A stretch of 64,000 nt of DNA, from positions 186,001-250,000 of the forward strand of contig NZ_RKMB01000005.1 of the NCBI RefSeq assembly GCF_003797765.1, written 5' to 3'. Shown one piece after another: positions 8,734 through 16,830 of the stretch. Positions within the stretch are counted from its first letter, which is position 1; each line of letters opens with the position of its first letter. Source of the DNA: Ramlibacter sp. WS9 (lineage in GTDB: Bacteria; Pseudomonadota; Gammaproteobacteria; Burkholderiales; Burkholderiaceae_C). Position numbers and translations under genes: made by a program. The notes beneath the pieces were generated by a model. The model made no database searches and was not told the DNA's origin. It saw nothing but the letters and a program-made list of their open reading frames with translations.

Positions 8734-11106
8734 TCACCCGCGGTGGCGCGCCGATGCATTCCGCAGCGTGACGGCGATGCGACCCATCGCGCGGCGAGCC
8801 GATGACAGTCCCTCCATGTACACATGATGGATGCGCTCGTTTTGTTTCAGGCGAAGACGCAAAGCGATCGCGAACACCACGGCACGAATGGCAACGCGCG
8901 CCATCAGTCCACTGGGCAAGCCGACGACTTCGTGCAGCGGTTCGAAGCTGTCGGCCAACTCGACCTTGTATCGCTCGTTGCCGCCTAGGAACTCGACCCG
9001 CCGCACGCCCTCCGACGAGGCGTCTGCGATGGCTTGCAGCAGCGTGACCTGCCCCGGCGAAAATCGCGCCAGCTCGGGATCGAACGCGAGGCGATGAACG
9101 TACATGGTCTTGCCCATGACGAACCAATAGTGGAACGCGACCGGTCGCCCGTCGAGGCGAAGCGTCAGTATCCGGGCCGCGCCCTGCGCGGCCAGTGCGC
9201 GTGCGGCGTCGCGGTGGAAATTGTGCCGCTCGGCCAAGCCGAAGGTCGAGCCGTCGGGGCGGCCTTGCCAGCGCAGCGCGTGGATTTCGAACGCGTGCTC
9301 CAGTTCGGCCGCAACCTCGTCGGGCGTGCGCGCCGTCGTCCAGCCGACGACGCCGAGCGTCGCCAGCTGCCGCAACCGGCGGCGATGGAGATTGCGCTTC
9401 TTGGACGAGATGCGGGCGTCGTAGACCGCGGCCCAGCCGTTGGGCATCCGCAGCACCGGCGCGTCGACCCGCGGCAGGACCGTGAGATCACCTTGCGCCG
9501 CAAGCCGCGACAGCACGCCCCCACTCGGTGCCCCGAACACGTCCAGGTAGTCGAACGGCAGCCGTGAAACACGGTCCAGCAGTGCGCGGGCTATTGACCC
9601 ATCATCGTCGCGCTCGACCAGGAAGTCGCCCAGCGCGCTCTCATGGCCGCCCAGCAGACGGCAGACCCGCAGGCCGCGGTGCCTGCGGATGAACATCGGC
9701 GCCACACCGACCATCGTGGACCCCCTTGTGGCGGTCACCACCGCCAGCGTGGCCCCTGCACCAAAGTGCCGCCACCATGCTGTTACCCATTCATGCAGCA
9801 GGAACGGGCTGGGACGCTTGGCCGCAAGCACAAGGCGGTTCCAGTTGGGTCCCAGAGCACCGAGGCCATCGGCGTCGGAGACGACGGCCAGCGTCAGGTC
9901 ATCGTGCGTTCCGGCGGCCGCTGTTGCGCTTTTTTGTGGTTCTGCGCGGGTCGCACCCAGCCGGGGTCGGTGTGCCAGTGTTTTCCTGGCTGTACCGGCC
10001 GCCAGCCGGACGAGAAAGCGCGCCCATCGATTGGCGCGCCAGGGCAGGCCTTCATCGGTCGAAATCGAGCGGAGACTGAACGCCGCCTTGAAGGAACGGT
10101 GGTCGCAGGCGATCTTGACCGGATCGGAATAGAAGGACGCGAGCTTCCGGGTGCCCATGCCTTCCGACGCCATCCAGAGGGGGACGTGGACGTTGCACAG
10201 CCGCTCCACATCGGTCAGAACCTTGTCGGCGCCGGTGCCGGCGGCAGGGCAGGAAGTGGCGAATGCGTCGCCGACCAGCACGATGCCGGGCTGAAGAAAC
10301 CCTTGCGTGACATAAAGGTCCGCGGGCCGAATCTTGACTGGGCCGGCAACTTGCGCGCGGCCAATGCATTTCCCCAGCCGCGGCATGACCGAGAGCAACG
10401 CCGGCAGGGGCTGTTCGCGCATGTCTCGCAGCCACGGATCGCCGATGTCCCGATAGACCATGAGATTGCCGTGCATGGCCGGACCGATCGGGAACAGGGT
10501 GAGGTACGCGAGGCGGTCCGCAGCACGTTCCGGGTAATAGGTGAGAGCGCGGAAGTCAAAGCTTGCCCGTCCCACTGGCGTCAAGTCGAATGCGAGCGTG
10601 ATGGAATGGCACTTGCTGACGTCTACGCGCGTCATTCCGAGCGTCTGACGCAAGCCGCTGTTGAGGCCGTTCGCGATGATGACCAGCCGCGCGGAAATTG
10701 AATCGCCGCTCGCAAGGGTCACCAGTTGAAGGTCGGGACTGTTCGCGATCGCCTGGACTTTCCCGCAGATGAATGTCGTGCCTTTCGGGATGGTGGCACG
10801 TACCGTGTTGACCAGGGTGTCGTAGAGGATGCCGTGCTGGTCGCCGGGGCGTTTCTCGACAACGCGGCCGAAGCGCGCAACCCAGCATTCGCCGTCGAAT
10901 GTCGCGGCCGGCAGAACCAGCTCGGCGAGGCCTGTCCGCCGCAAGATTGCGACCTGTCCCGCGTCAAGCTTCTCACAGCGAAGATCGGGTGGGTAGACCG
11001 CGTGCGGATCGACCAGGACGACATCGAATCCGGCCCGCCCCAGCATTGCCGTGGCCGTCGAGCCAGCAAGCCCGCCGCCGACGACCACGATGTCGGTGTT
11101 GCGCAT
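8734..11106 (-). CDS. FAD-dependent oxidoreductase fused to a GNAT acyltransferase
   Basis: 790-aa two-domain protein in one uninterrupted frame. Residues about 1-390 form a PHBH/halogenase-like flavoprotein: dinucleotide motif VVGGGLAGSTATAMLGRAG at the N-terminus, then GDAFATSCPAAGTGADKVL, the family GD motif that contacts FAD ribose. A polar Ala/Thr-rich linker (about 395-425) leads to a CelD/BioF2-like GNAT domain (about 430-770: KKRNLHRRRLRQLA, HALRWQGRPDGSTFG, RLDGRPVAFHYWFVMGKTMYVHRLAFDPELARFSPG). The true start is ATG at 11104-11106 (MRNTDIVV); upstream in-frame sequence overlaps the ATP-grasp gene. Probably modifies a sugar or lipid precursor of the exopolysaccharide; substrate unknown. 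Confidence 0.78.
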   Translation of the reverse strand: MRNTDIVVVGGGLAGSTATAMLGRAGFDVVLVDPHAVYPPDLRCEKLDAGQVAILRRTGLAELVLPAATFDGECWVARFGRVVEKRPGDQHGILYDTLVNTVRATIPKGTTFICGKVQAIANSPDLQLVTLASGDSISARLVIIANGLNSGLRQTLGMTRVDVSKCHSITLAFDLTPVGRASFDFRALTYYPERAADRLAYLTLFPIGPAMHGNLMVYRDIGDPWLRDMREQPLPALLSVMPRLGKCIGRAQVAGPVKIRPADLYVTQGFLQPGIVLVGDAFATSCPAAGTGADKVLTDVERLCNVHVPLWMASEGMGTRKLASFYSDPVKIACDHRSFKAAFSLRSISTDEGLPWRANRWARFLVRLAAGTARKTLAHRPRLGATRAEPQKSATAAAGTHDDLTLAVVSDADGLGALGPNWNRLVLAAKRPSPFLLHEWVTAWWRHFGAGATLAVVTATRGSTMVGVAPMFIRRHRGLRVCRLLGGHESALGDFLVERDDDGSIARALLDRVSRLPFDYLDVFGAPSGGVLSRLAAQGDLTVLPRVDAPVLRMPNGWAAVYDARISSKKRNLHRRRLRQLATLGVVGWTTARTPDEVAAELEHAFEIHALRWQGRPDGSTFGLAERHNFHRDAARALAAQGAARILTLRLDGRPVAFHYWFVMGKTMYVHRLAFDPELARFSPGQVTLLQAIADASSEGVRRVEFLGGNERYKVELADSFEPLHEVVGLPSGLMARVAIRAVVFAIALRLRLKQNERIHHVYMEGLSSARRAMGRIAVTLRNASARHRG

Positions 11107-11114
11107 GGCTTGCC

Positions 11115-12338
11115 CTAATGGCGAATTCCCGCCCCGGCACCCAAGGCGCCTGGACGTTTGCCGCGCCGATACAGCATCCGGGCAAAGGTTGCGGGAAGGT
11201 CGACGATGCCGGGAAGCGGGTCTGTCCAGCTGAGGCACGCAAATCTGCGAACGCGAGCCCATGTCGCTGCATAGCCGAGGATCGCCCTCGGGCGAAGCCG
11301 GCCGGATTGCGCGGCCGCGACCAGGTCGCGGGCCACGAAAATCCAGGCCACGCCTTCGCGTACATCCGCCTTCGGAACCGGCCGGTTGGACGCCACGCAG
11401 GAGATGGCCGCCCCAAAGTCGATGCCTGCCGCCCCGGCAAGCCCAAGCCAGTTCCAGGGCCGTGGGTTCACGTCCAGCAGCTTCAGGATGCCGTCGCGCG
11501 GGTCGTGCTTGAACTCCGCTTCGACAAGCCCGTGATGACGGATCGACCGCAGGAAGGTTTCGGCCGCGGCGGCAGCTTCCGGGAGATGGGCGGTCACCAC
11601 GTACGTCGACGTGCTGCCGAATTCGACGGGGTACTGACGCAGGCGGCGGGCCGTGAGACTCACGACCGGCTCCCCGGAGTCCCACAGCCCCGCATAGGAC
11701 TGCTGATGCTCCCCGTCGCCTGGAATCATCTGCTGCGCGATCACGTGTTCGGCACCAACGAGTTCACAGGCGGTCTTGTAGCGTTCCTTGAAGCCGTCGC
11801 GGTCGTCCACCCGCCAGCCCCTGTCCGCAGTGAGGCGGTTCTCGCGCAAGCGCATGCTGGGCTTCAGCACGAGGGGAAACTGCAGCTCCTTGAGGTTCGG
11901 GTCGTCAAACGAAGCGTGTGCGTAGACGCGCGGCACGCCCAGCCCGAGGTCCTTCGCGCGCTGGTACGCGAGCGCCTTGTCGCACGCCCAGCGCAGATGC
12001 TCCCAATCCGAAGTCATCACGACGAAGAGGGAGGAGAGACGCTCATGAGCCTGCGACACCAGTCGGACCTCAGGGTCGGCTGAGGGGATGAGAATGCTGC
12101 CGGCCAGAGCGTTCGCGCGTGCAATGCCTTCGAGCTCATCGATTGCCTGCGGGTGGTTGGCGCCGCCCCAATGGATGACCTTCTGCACAGCGCTGGAGAA
12201 AGATGCGCATCGGGTCTCGTCCGCGACCAGCCAAACCTGAAAGCCTGCGCGTTTGAGGGACCGCGCCAATGCCAACGTTCCATAAGCGCCGCCCAGCAAT
12301 ACGACTCGGCGTGCATCGACTGAGGTCCTGCGGTCCAT
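11115..12338 (-). CDS. ATP-grasp enzyme of the exopolysaccharide locus
   Basis: 407 aa. The N-terminal Rossmann-like pre-ATP-grasp domain (VVLLGGAYGTLALARSLKRAGFQVWLVAD) is followed by an ATP-grasp fold: FPLVLKPSMRLRENRL, AEHVIAQQMIPGDGEHQQSYAG and the Mg-binding C-terminal motif VEAEFKHDPRDGILKLLDVNPRPWNW. These enzymes join a carboxylate to an amine through an acyl phosphate. A link to amino-acid decoration of the polysaccharide is inference from the neighbours. It is the first gene of the minus-strand run (gap 8 bp to the next) and has a copy of the shared 42-bp element 30 bp upstream of its start. Confidence 0.78.
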   Translation of the reverse strand: MDRRTSVDARRVVLLGGAYGTLALARSLKRAGFQVWLVADETRCASFSSAVQKVIHWGGANHPQAIDELEGIARANALAGSILIPSADPEVRLVSQAHERLSSLFVVMTSDWEHLRWACDKALAYQRAKDLGLGVPRVYAHASFDDPNLKELQFPLVLKPSMRLRENRLTADRGWRVDDRDGFKERYKTACELVGAEHVIAQQMIPGDGEHQQSYAGLWDSGEPVVSLTARRLRQYPVEFGSTSTYVVTAHLPEAAAAAETFLRSIRHHGLVEAEFKHDPRDGILKLLDVNPRPWNWLGLAGAAGIDFGAAISCVASNRPVPKADVREGVAWIFVARDLVAAAQSGRLRPRAILGYAATWARVRRFACLSWTDPLPGIVDLPATFARMLYRRGKRPGALGAGAGIRH

Positions 12339-12368
12339 GCGCCTATTTCAGCGCAGCGACGCGTGCGG

Positions 12369-12410
12369 CGCATGGGATAGGCGCACCACATCGCATAGCT
12401 GGAATGTCCT
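12369..12410 (-). promoter_or_regulatory. Shared 42-bp element, copy A (upstream of the ATP-grasp gene)
   Basis: Read on the minus strand it begins AGGACATTCC and ends CCCATGCG. It aligns without gaps to copies at 14353-14394 (28 of 42 identical) and 22704-22745 (32 of 42). Positions invariant in all three are AGGACA (1-6), T8, CTAT (13-16), GGT (24-26), C31, T34 and CCATGCG (36-42). It ends 30 bp before the start codon at 12338. Confidence 0.75.
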
Positions 12411-12793
12411 CTCATTGAGGCACGGCAGTCCGGCCACCGAGCTGCGACATGGGGGCGAACCTCATCCGTTACGTAACCTTTTGTGGCCCGCCATGCGCAC
12501 GCGCGAACATTGCTGCTGAGGTACCTGTCACGGCTGTCGTGACTCAACAATAGTGAGCGTGGGTTTATGGATGCGTGTACAGCACCCCCCGTGCACTATT
12601 TAACGACGTAGCGTAACTCGACAGTAACGCGCCTTACTTGTGCGTGTGGATGAGCTATCCAATCCCGGTCACATTCGGGCCACTGCTGAGGTGGACGCAA
12701 ATTCTTGTGGCATCGATGGCAGGGCAACCGATGGCTACCCACCGGACTCGCTGGGGTAGCTCCCCTCTCCACCACCTTTCAATCTACACTCAA
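12411..12793. other. Intergenic region between divergent EPS units, with several dyads
   Basis: Together with copy A this is the longest gene-free stretch (12339-12793). It holds a perfect 10-bp palindrome GTTACGTAAC (12468-12477), a dyad GTCACG-N5-CGTGAC (12527-12543) and GCTACCC-N13-GGGTAGC (12734-12760). A + strand promoter for the beta-helix lipoprotein must lie here, but no convincing -35/-10 pair was seen. It is noticeably AT-richer than the flanking genes around 12580-12720. Confidence 0.5.
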
Positions 12794-14305
12794 ATGCATA
12801 GAAGTACCTTGCTGATCTCTCTTCCCATCATTTGCGCGGCCGCTCTGAGCGGCTGCGGCGGCGGCGGCTCAGAGGAGTCGGTGGACGCCACGGCCGTCGC
12901 TGTCGAAACCGAGAGCGTCACAGCCGGCGTGCCGAGCAGCCCATCGGATGCAGAGAGTCCGATGAAAAGAAGAGTGGTCTGGCCAGCACCAGCACCAGCA
13001 CCAGCACCAGCACCAGCACCAGCACCAGCACCAGCACCAGCACCAGCACCGGCACCGGCACCCGCACCCGCACCCGCCCCGGCGCCCGCGCCAGCAACCG
13101 TACCGGTCTATACGGACGGCACGGCACGCGTCAATGCGCTGCTCGCGGCCAGCCTGAATGCGACGATCCCTTCCGGCGTCTACATGATCAGCGGGGAGCT
13201 GGCCGTGCGCAACGGGCAGGTCATCGCGCCGGCAGCCGGTGCACAGGTCACCTTCAAGGCAGCCACGGCCTACACCGGCCGCTTCATCACCTCGGTGGAC
13301 AAAAGCTTTACCGTGCGGGGGATCACCTTTGACGGCAACTATGCCAACCGGTTCAGCCTCGAGGGCAACGATGTCGCGAACTTGATGAACATTTCCGGCG
13401 GTACCAACGTCACGCTGGAGAACAACACGTTCCAGTACGCCCCGGCCCAGGCCATCTGGACCTACCGCAGCCCGTCGATTCAGATCCGCGGCAACACCTT
13501 CCTGGAGGCTTGGCAGCCCATCCGCATGGATGCGAACAACCTGACCGCCGGCGTGATCGAGAACAACACGTTCAAGAACACCACGGCGTACAAGTCGATC
13601 CAGCACATCACTGCCGTCAACGCGACGAACCTTGTCGTGCGCGGCAACACGATGGAGGGTGCCGGTGTCTTGCCCGCCTCGAGTCACGGCTACGAGGGTA
13701 CATGGGGCAACGCCATCTACATCTTCAACAGCACGGGCTACGTGGTGGAGAACAACACGGTGGGGAGGAACTACTGGTCCTCCCTCGTGGTGGGCCAGAA
13801 CAGCACCAACGTCACTGTTCGGAACAACTCGTTCACCGGGGGAACGTTGGGCAACGGGGGCCTGCAATCGGCCTGGATCGAGCAGGTTGGCGCCAACACG
13901 ATCAACTTCACTGGCAACACGCTCATGGGCGGTCTGTCCGTGGGCGATACCGGTGGCGATTACCTGACTATCACCAACAACATCATCACGGTGCCGCCAG
14001 GTGGAACCGGAATCGACTGCAACTACGCCTTCAAGCACGGCACGATCAGCGGCAACACCATCAAGGCGTTGAACGCGACCAAGCCTGACATGGGCATCTA
14101 CCTGTGGCAAAAGGACGACCCGAGCACGAACATCCAGCTGTTGAACAACGCCATCAGTGGCTTCAACAAGGGGGTCGCCGTGAACAACCTCGGAGGCGCT
14201 GGCACGGTGTACGGCATTCACCTCAGCGGCAATACCTTCGCCAGCAACAACGCCAACGTCTGGGTGCCCAGCACGATCAAGCTGAACACGCCGCTCGGCC
14301 AGTGA
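12794..14305 (+). CDS. Beta-helix lipoprotein with a (Pro-Ala)19 stalk
   Basis: 503 aa. A lipoprotein signal ends ALSGC (Cys 21) and a Gly-rich tether follows. Residues 64-101 are nineteen Pro-Ala dipeptides, then a right-handed parallel beta-helix: many Asn-rich turns such as FTVRGITFDGNY, VTLENNTFQYAPAQ, IQIRGNTFLEA, VVRGNTMEGAG, YVVENNTVGRNYW and VTVRNNSFTGG, each one rung. This architecture is typical of polysaccharide lyases, epimerases and carbohydrate-binding proteins; no catalytic residue can be assigned. Likely outer-membrane anchored and acting on the exopolysaccharide made by the neighbours. ATG 12794 is chosen for the signal peptide; it lacks a clear ribosome site, and the frame is open to 12638. 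Confidence 0.75.
   Translation: MHRSTLLISLPIICAAALSGCGGGGSEESVDATAVAVETESVTAGVPSSPSDAESPMKRRVVWPAPAPAPAPAPAPAPAPAPAPAPAPAPAPAPAPAPAPATVPVYTDGTARVNALLAASLNATIPSGVYMISGELAVRNGQVIAPAAGAQVTFKAATAYTGRFITSVDKSFTVRGITFDGNYANRFSLEGNDVANLMNISGGTNVTLENNTFQYAPAQAIWTYRSPSIQIRGNTFLEAWQPIRMDANNLTAGVIENNTFKNTTAYKSIQHITAVNATNLVVRGNTMEGAGVLPASSHGYEGTWGNAIYIFNSTGYVVENNTVGRNYWSSLVVGQNSTNVTVRNNSFTGGTLGNGGLQSAWIEQVGANTINFTGNTLMGGLSVGDTGGDYLTITNNIITVPPGGTGIDCNYAFKHGTISGNTIKALNATKPDMGIYLWQKDDPSTNIQLLNNAISGFNKGVAVNNLGGAGTVYGIHLSGNTFASNNANVWVPSTIKLNTPLGQ
12983..13096 (+). repeat. Hexanucleotide tandem repeat encoding (Pro-Ala)19
   Basis: Eleven perfect copies of CCAGCA (12983-13048) are followed by eight diverged copies using CCG, CCC, GCC and GCG codons. 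A 6-base unit keeps frame, so copy-number change would lengthen or shorten the stalk without breaking the gene. The perfect block at one end suggests recent expansion. Confidence 0.95.
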
Positions 14306-14352
14306 TGTAACAGGACGCGGCGCTGCCTGGACCTTCCAGGTAGTGCCGCGCC

Positions 14353-14394
14353 AGGACAATTTGCCTATCCAGTTCGGTGCAGCACTCCCATGCG
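14353..14394 (+). promoter_or_regulatory. Shared 42-bp element, copy C (upstream of the deacetylase-flippase gene)
   Basis: Same element as copies A and B, here on the plus strand: begins AGGACAATTT, contains GCCTATC and CGGT, ends CCCATGCG. 28 of 42 positions match copy A and 27 match copy B. The ATG at 14390, the upstream end of the long open frame, is inside the conserved 3' block and is therefore unlikely to be the real start. Confidence 0.72.
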
Positions 14395-14416
14395 GGTGCT
14401 CGGGAGCCACGTCAAT

Positions 14417-16804
14417 ATGGACGGCGTGGACATTTGCGAGACTCGCATGCAACTCCCCCGACAGGCAGGCCTGGACAGGATCAGTTTCCCTTCAGGGGCT
14501 GGCGGCAGGGTGGGCACGTTCATGCTCAGCTTCGACTGCGAAGGCAAGTGGGGCCTGACCGACTGCCTCACCGAGCGCCACCAGCAGCTCTACACGACGT
14601 CCAACCTCGAAGCGATCTACTGGCGGCTCACGTCGCTTCTGCGGAAGTACGGCATCGATGCCACGTTCGCATTCACTGCGGCGTTTTCCCTGACCGCTGA
14701 GCGTTTCGACCGGCTGCGGCCGGAAATGGAGGAACTCAGGACTCGAGCGCAACCGTGGATCGGTCGTGCACTGGCCGCCATAGAAAAAGACAAGGGGCAA
14801 GGCTGGTTCGGGCCGTACTGTTTCGACATGGTGCGTGAGCCAGGTTGCCACGAGATCGCTTCTCATGGCTTTTCGCATCTGCCGTGGCGAGCTTCCTATG
14901 CCACCCGGGCCGCGCTGGATGCCGAGCTGGCCATGTGCCGCAGGGTCCCGGCCTTCAGCGACGGCTCCGTCAGCACATTCGTGTTCCCCCGCAACCAGGT
15001 TGCTCACCAGGACCTGCTGGCGGAACATGGATTTACCGCATACCGCGAAAAGCGAACCTTCAGCAGTCGGGCGGCCAATTTAGCCAGTGAGTTCAACCTG
15101 CTGTCGCCGAGCGAAGACTTCAACTGGAACGAAAACTGGAACGACAAGATTCCGATCGCGCTCCCAGCTGGCCGCTTCCTGAACTGGAGGCATGGGCTCA
15201 GGCGAAGCGTTCCGGCGGCCGTTACCGTTCGTCGCTGGCAAAACATGCTCCGGGACGCGGCGAGTGGCGGCGGCATCGTTCACGCGTGGACACACCCCGA
15301 AAACTTCGTCGACGGGCATGACATGTTCCAGATGCTCGAGGAGATTCTCCGTTTCGTCGCCGACGAGCGCGAGGCGGGGCGCCTGCACGTGCTGACGAAC
15401 ACGCAGTTCGTGGCGAGGACCGAACGGTTGCCGTCGCTGCAGCCTGTCTCCTTCAGCCCATCACCCGACCCATGCGTGGCCCATGCCTCGCATACCGAAG
15501 CACCTGCGCCTGTGACATCTGCGCCTGCGACACGTGCGCCCGTGAGCGCCGTCGCGCAATCAGCGCACTGGGAAGTCTCGGAGGTAGCGCTCAGCCAGAC
15601 CATTTTCGCGGCGATGCAGGTCTATATCCCCTGGCTTGCGGCGTCGAAGGCGCCTCTGGCCGACCTCGCGACGCTCGCCCTGGCGCAATCGATCGTCTGG
15701 CCGCTCGCGATGATCGCGCAATTGCAGTTGCGCACCATCTATGTGGTCCAGGGCGAGAGGTCTCTGCTCCCGCTCTTCGTGCAGCTGCGGCTGGCCGGAT
15801 GCGTGTTCCTCGTCGCTTGCGCAGCGATCGCCACCGGCATGCTCCACTCCGGTCCTCTTCTGCTCTCTCTGGCCGTGGCGCTGGCGCTCATCAAGTGCGT
15901 GGAAAACGTGGCAGACATCATGCACGGCGAACTGCAGCGAGCGATGGAGGTGAGCCGCGGTGCGCGATCCCAGACCTATCGGTGCGCGATCTTCATCAGC
16001 GTATACACCGTCGGCATGGTGTCCGGCGGGCAACTCTTGCTCTCGCTCGTCGCCGCCGCAGCGGCAATGGCCGCTTGGGTTGTGGTGGTCGACATGCGGC
16101 CCCGCAGGTTCTGGCGCGATCTCCTGACCCAGGGCGGCAATCTGGATCAGGTAGGCCCGACGCTCAAGGCCGGTCTTTCCCTCTCGACGGCCCTGGCGTT
16201 CTCGTCGCTTTCCGTGATGGTCGGGCGTTGGGCTGCCGTGCGGGCGGGTGACACGGAGGTGCTGGCGGCAACCGCCCTGGCCGGGACCATGGCAAGTATC
16301 GTCGCCGTCGTGCTGGTCGCGACGCAGCAGTATTCTTTCACGCCGGCGCGGGCGCAACTCGACGCCGGGGGCATGCCGGCCTTCCGGGCCTGGTGCAGGG
16401 CCGTCACGTGGCGGCTGCACGTGGCGTTCGCAGGCCTCACGCTGGCCTGGGTTGCTGCCGCTGTTCTGGTGTATTACTTCGGTCTGCCTGTGCCTGGCCA
16501 TCACCTCGGCATCGGACTGCAACATACCGTTGTCGTGCTCGCAGGGTGTTTCCTGGCGGGGGGATGGCTGAGCGTGCTCTGCTTCGCGGACATATTGCTG
16601 CAGTACCTGATGCGGCGCCATGGAACCATCCTCTTCATTGCCATGATGCAGGTGGCTGCGGCCGCTGCGGCGAGCATGCTGCTGTACCCGTTGATGGGAT
16701 GGATCGCCATCGGTATCGCCGAGCTTGTTCGCGGGCTCACGTTCATCGTCGCCGTCAGATACACCTCCCGGCTGCTGGAAGCCGATGGCGGAGCCAGCAC
16801 CTAG
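14417..16804 (+). CDS. Polysaccharide deacetylase fused to a flippase-like membrane domain
   Basis: About 795 aa in a single frame. The N-terminal third is a NodB-type polysaccharide deacetylase: MLSFDCEGKWGL (metal-binding Asp region), GIDATFAFTAAF, HEIASHGFSHLPW (HxxxxH-type metal histidines), STFVFPRNQ and GGIVHAWTHPEN. A Pro/Ala/Thr linker (APAPVTSAPATRAPVS) joins it to about 400 residues with some ten hydrophobic segments resembling Wzx/MATE-type exporters (AAMQVYIPWLA, then LATLALAQSIVWPLAMIAQ and others). The start is uncertain: ATG 14417 has GGGAG ten bases upstream, ATG 14447 and 14522 are alternatives, and ATG 14390 lies within the conserved element. The fusion suggests coupling of lipid-linked glycan deacetylation with its translocation; this is inference. 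A GT4 gene follows 26 bp downstream. Confidence 0.75.
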   Translation: MDGVDICETRMQLPRQAGLDRISFPSGAGGRVGTFMLSFDCEGKWGLTDCLTERHQQLYTTSNLEAIYWRLTSLLRKYGIDATFAFTAAFSLTAERFDRLRPEMEELRTRAQPWIGRALAAIEKDKGQGWFGPYCFDMVREPGCHEIASHGFSHLPWRASYATRAALDAELAMCRRVPAFSDGSVSTFVFPRNQVAHQDLLAEHGFTAYREKRTFSSRAANLASEFNLLSPSEDFNWNENWNDKIPIALPAGRFLNWRHGLRRSVPAAVTVRRWQNMLRDAASGGGIVHAWTHPENFVDGHDMFQMLEEILRFVADEREAGRLHVLTNTQFVARTERLPSLQPVSFSPSPDPCVAHASHTEAPAPVTSAPATRAPVSAVAQSAHWEVSEVALSQTIFAAMQVYIPWLAASKAPLADLATLALAQSIVWPLAMIAQLQLRTIYVVQGERSLLPLFVQLRLAGCVFLVACAAIATGMLHSGPLLLSLAVALALIKCVENVADIMHGELQRAMEVSRGARSQTYRCAIFISVYTVGMVSGGQLLLSLVAAAAAMAAWVVVVDMRPRRFWRDLLTQGGNLDQVGPTLKAGLSLSTALAFSSLSVMVGRWAAVRAGDTEVLAATALAGTMASIVAVVLVATQQYSFTPARAQLDAGGMPAFRAWCRAVTWRLHVAFAGLTLAWVAAAVLVYYFGLPVPGHHLGIGLQHTVVVLAGCFLAGGWLSVLCFADILLQYLMRRHGTILFIAMMQVAAAAAASMLLYPLMGWIAIGIAELVRGLTFIVAVRYTSRLLEADGGAST

Positions 16805-16830
16805 CGGCGCGGACAGGCACTGGAGCTCAG

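Noticed and set aside
12640-12695. Possible fourth copy of the 42-bp EPS element (CTATCCAAT...CGGTCAC)
   Set aside because: Only the central CTAT and GGT blocks agree, with a one-base shift; the AGGACA and CCATGCG ends are missing.
12983-13096. CRISPR-like array
   Set aside because: Contiguous 6-bp units without spacers; it is a coding microsatellite.
14353-14394. Sigma54-type -24/-12 promoter within the shared element
   Set aside because: GG and GC dinucleotides are not 12 bp apart in any of the three copies, and the conserved blocks do not follow TGGCAC/TTGC.
12869-14452. Large minus-strand ORF with Cys/Trp-rich repeats antisense to the beta-helix gene
   Set aside because: The repeats are the other-strand translation of the CCAGCA tract; no homology-like features and no ribosome site.
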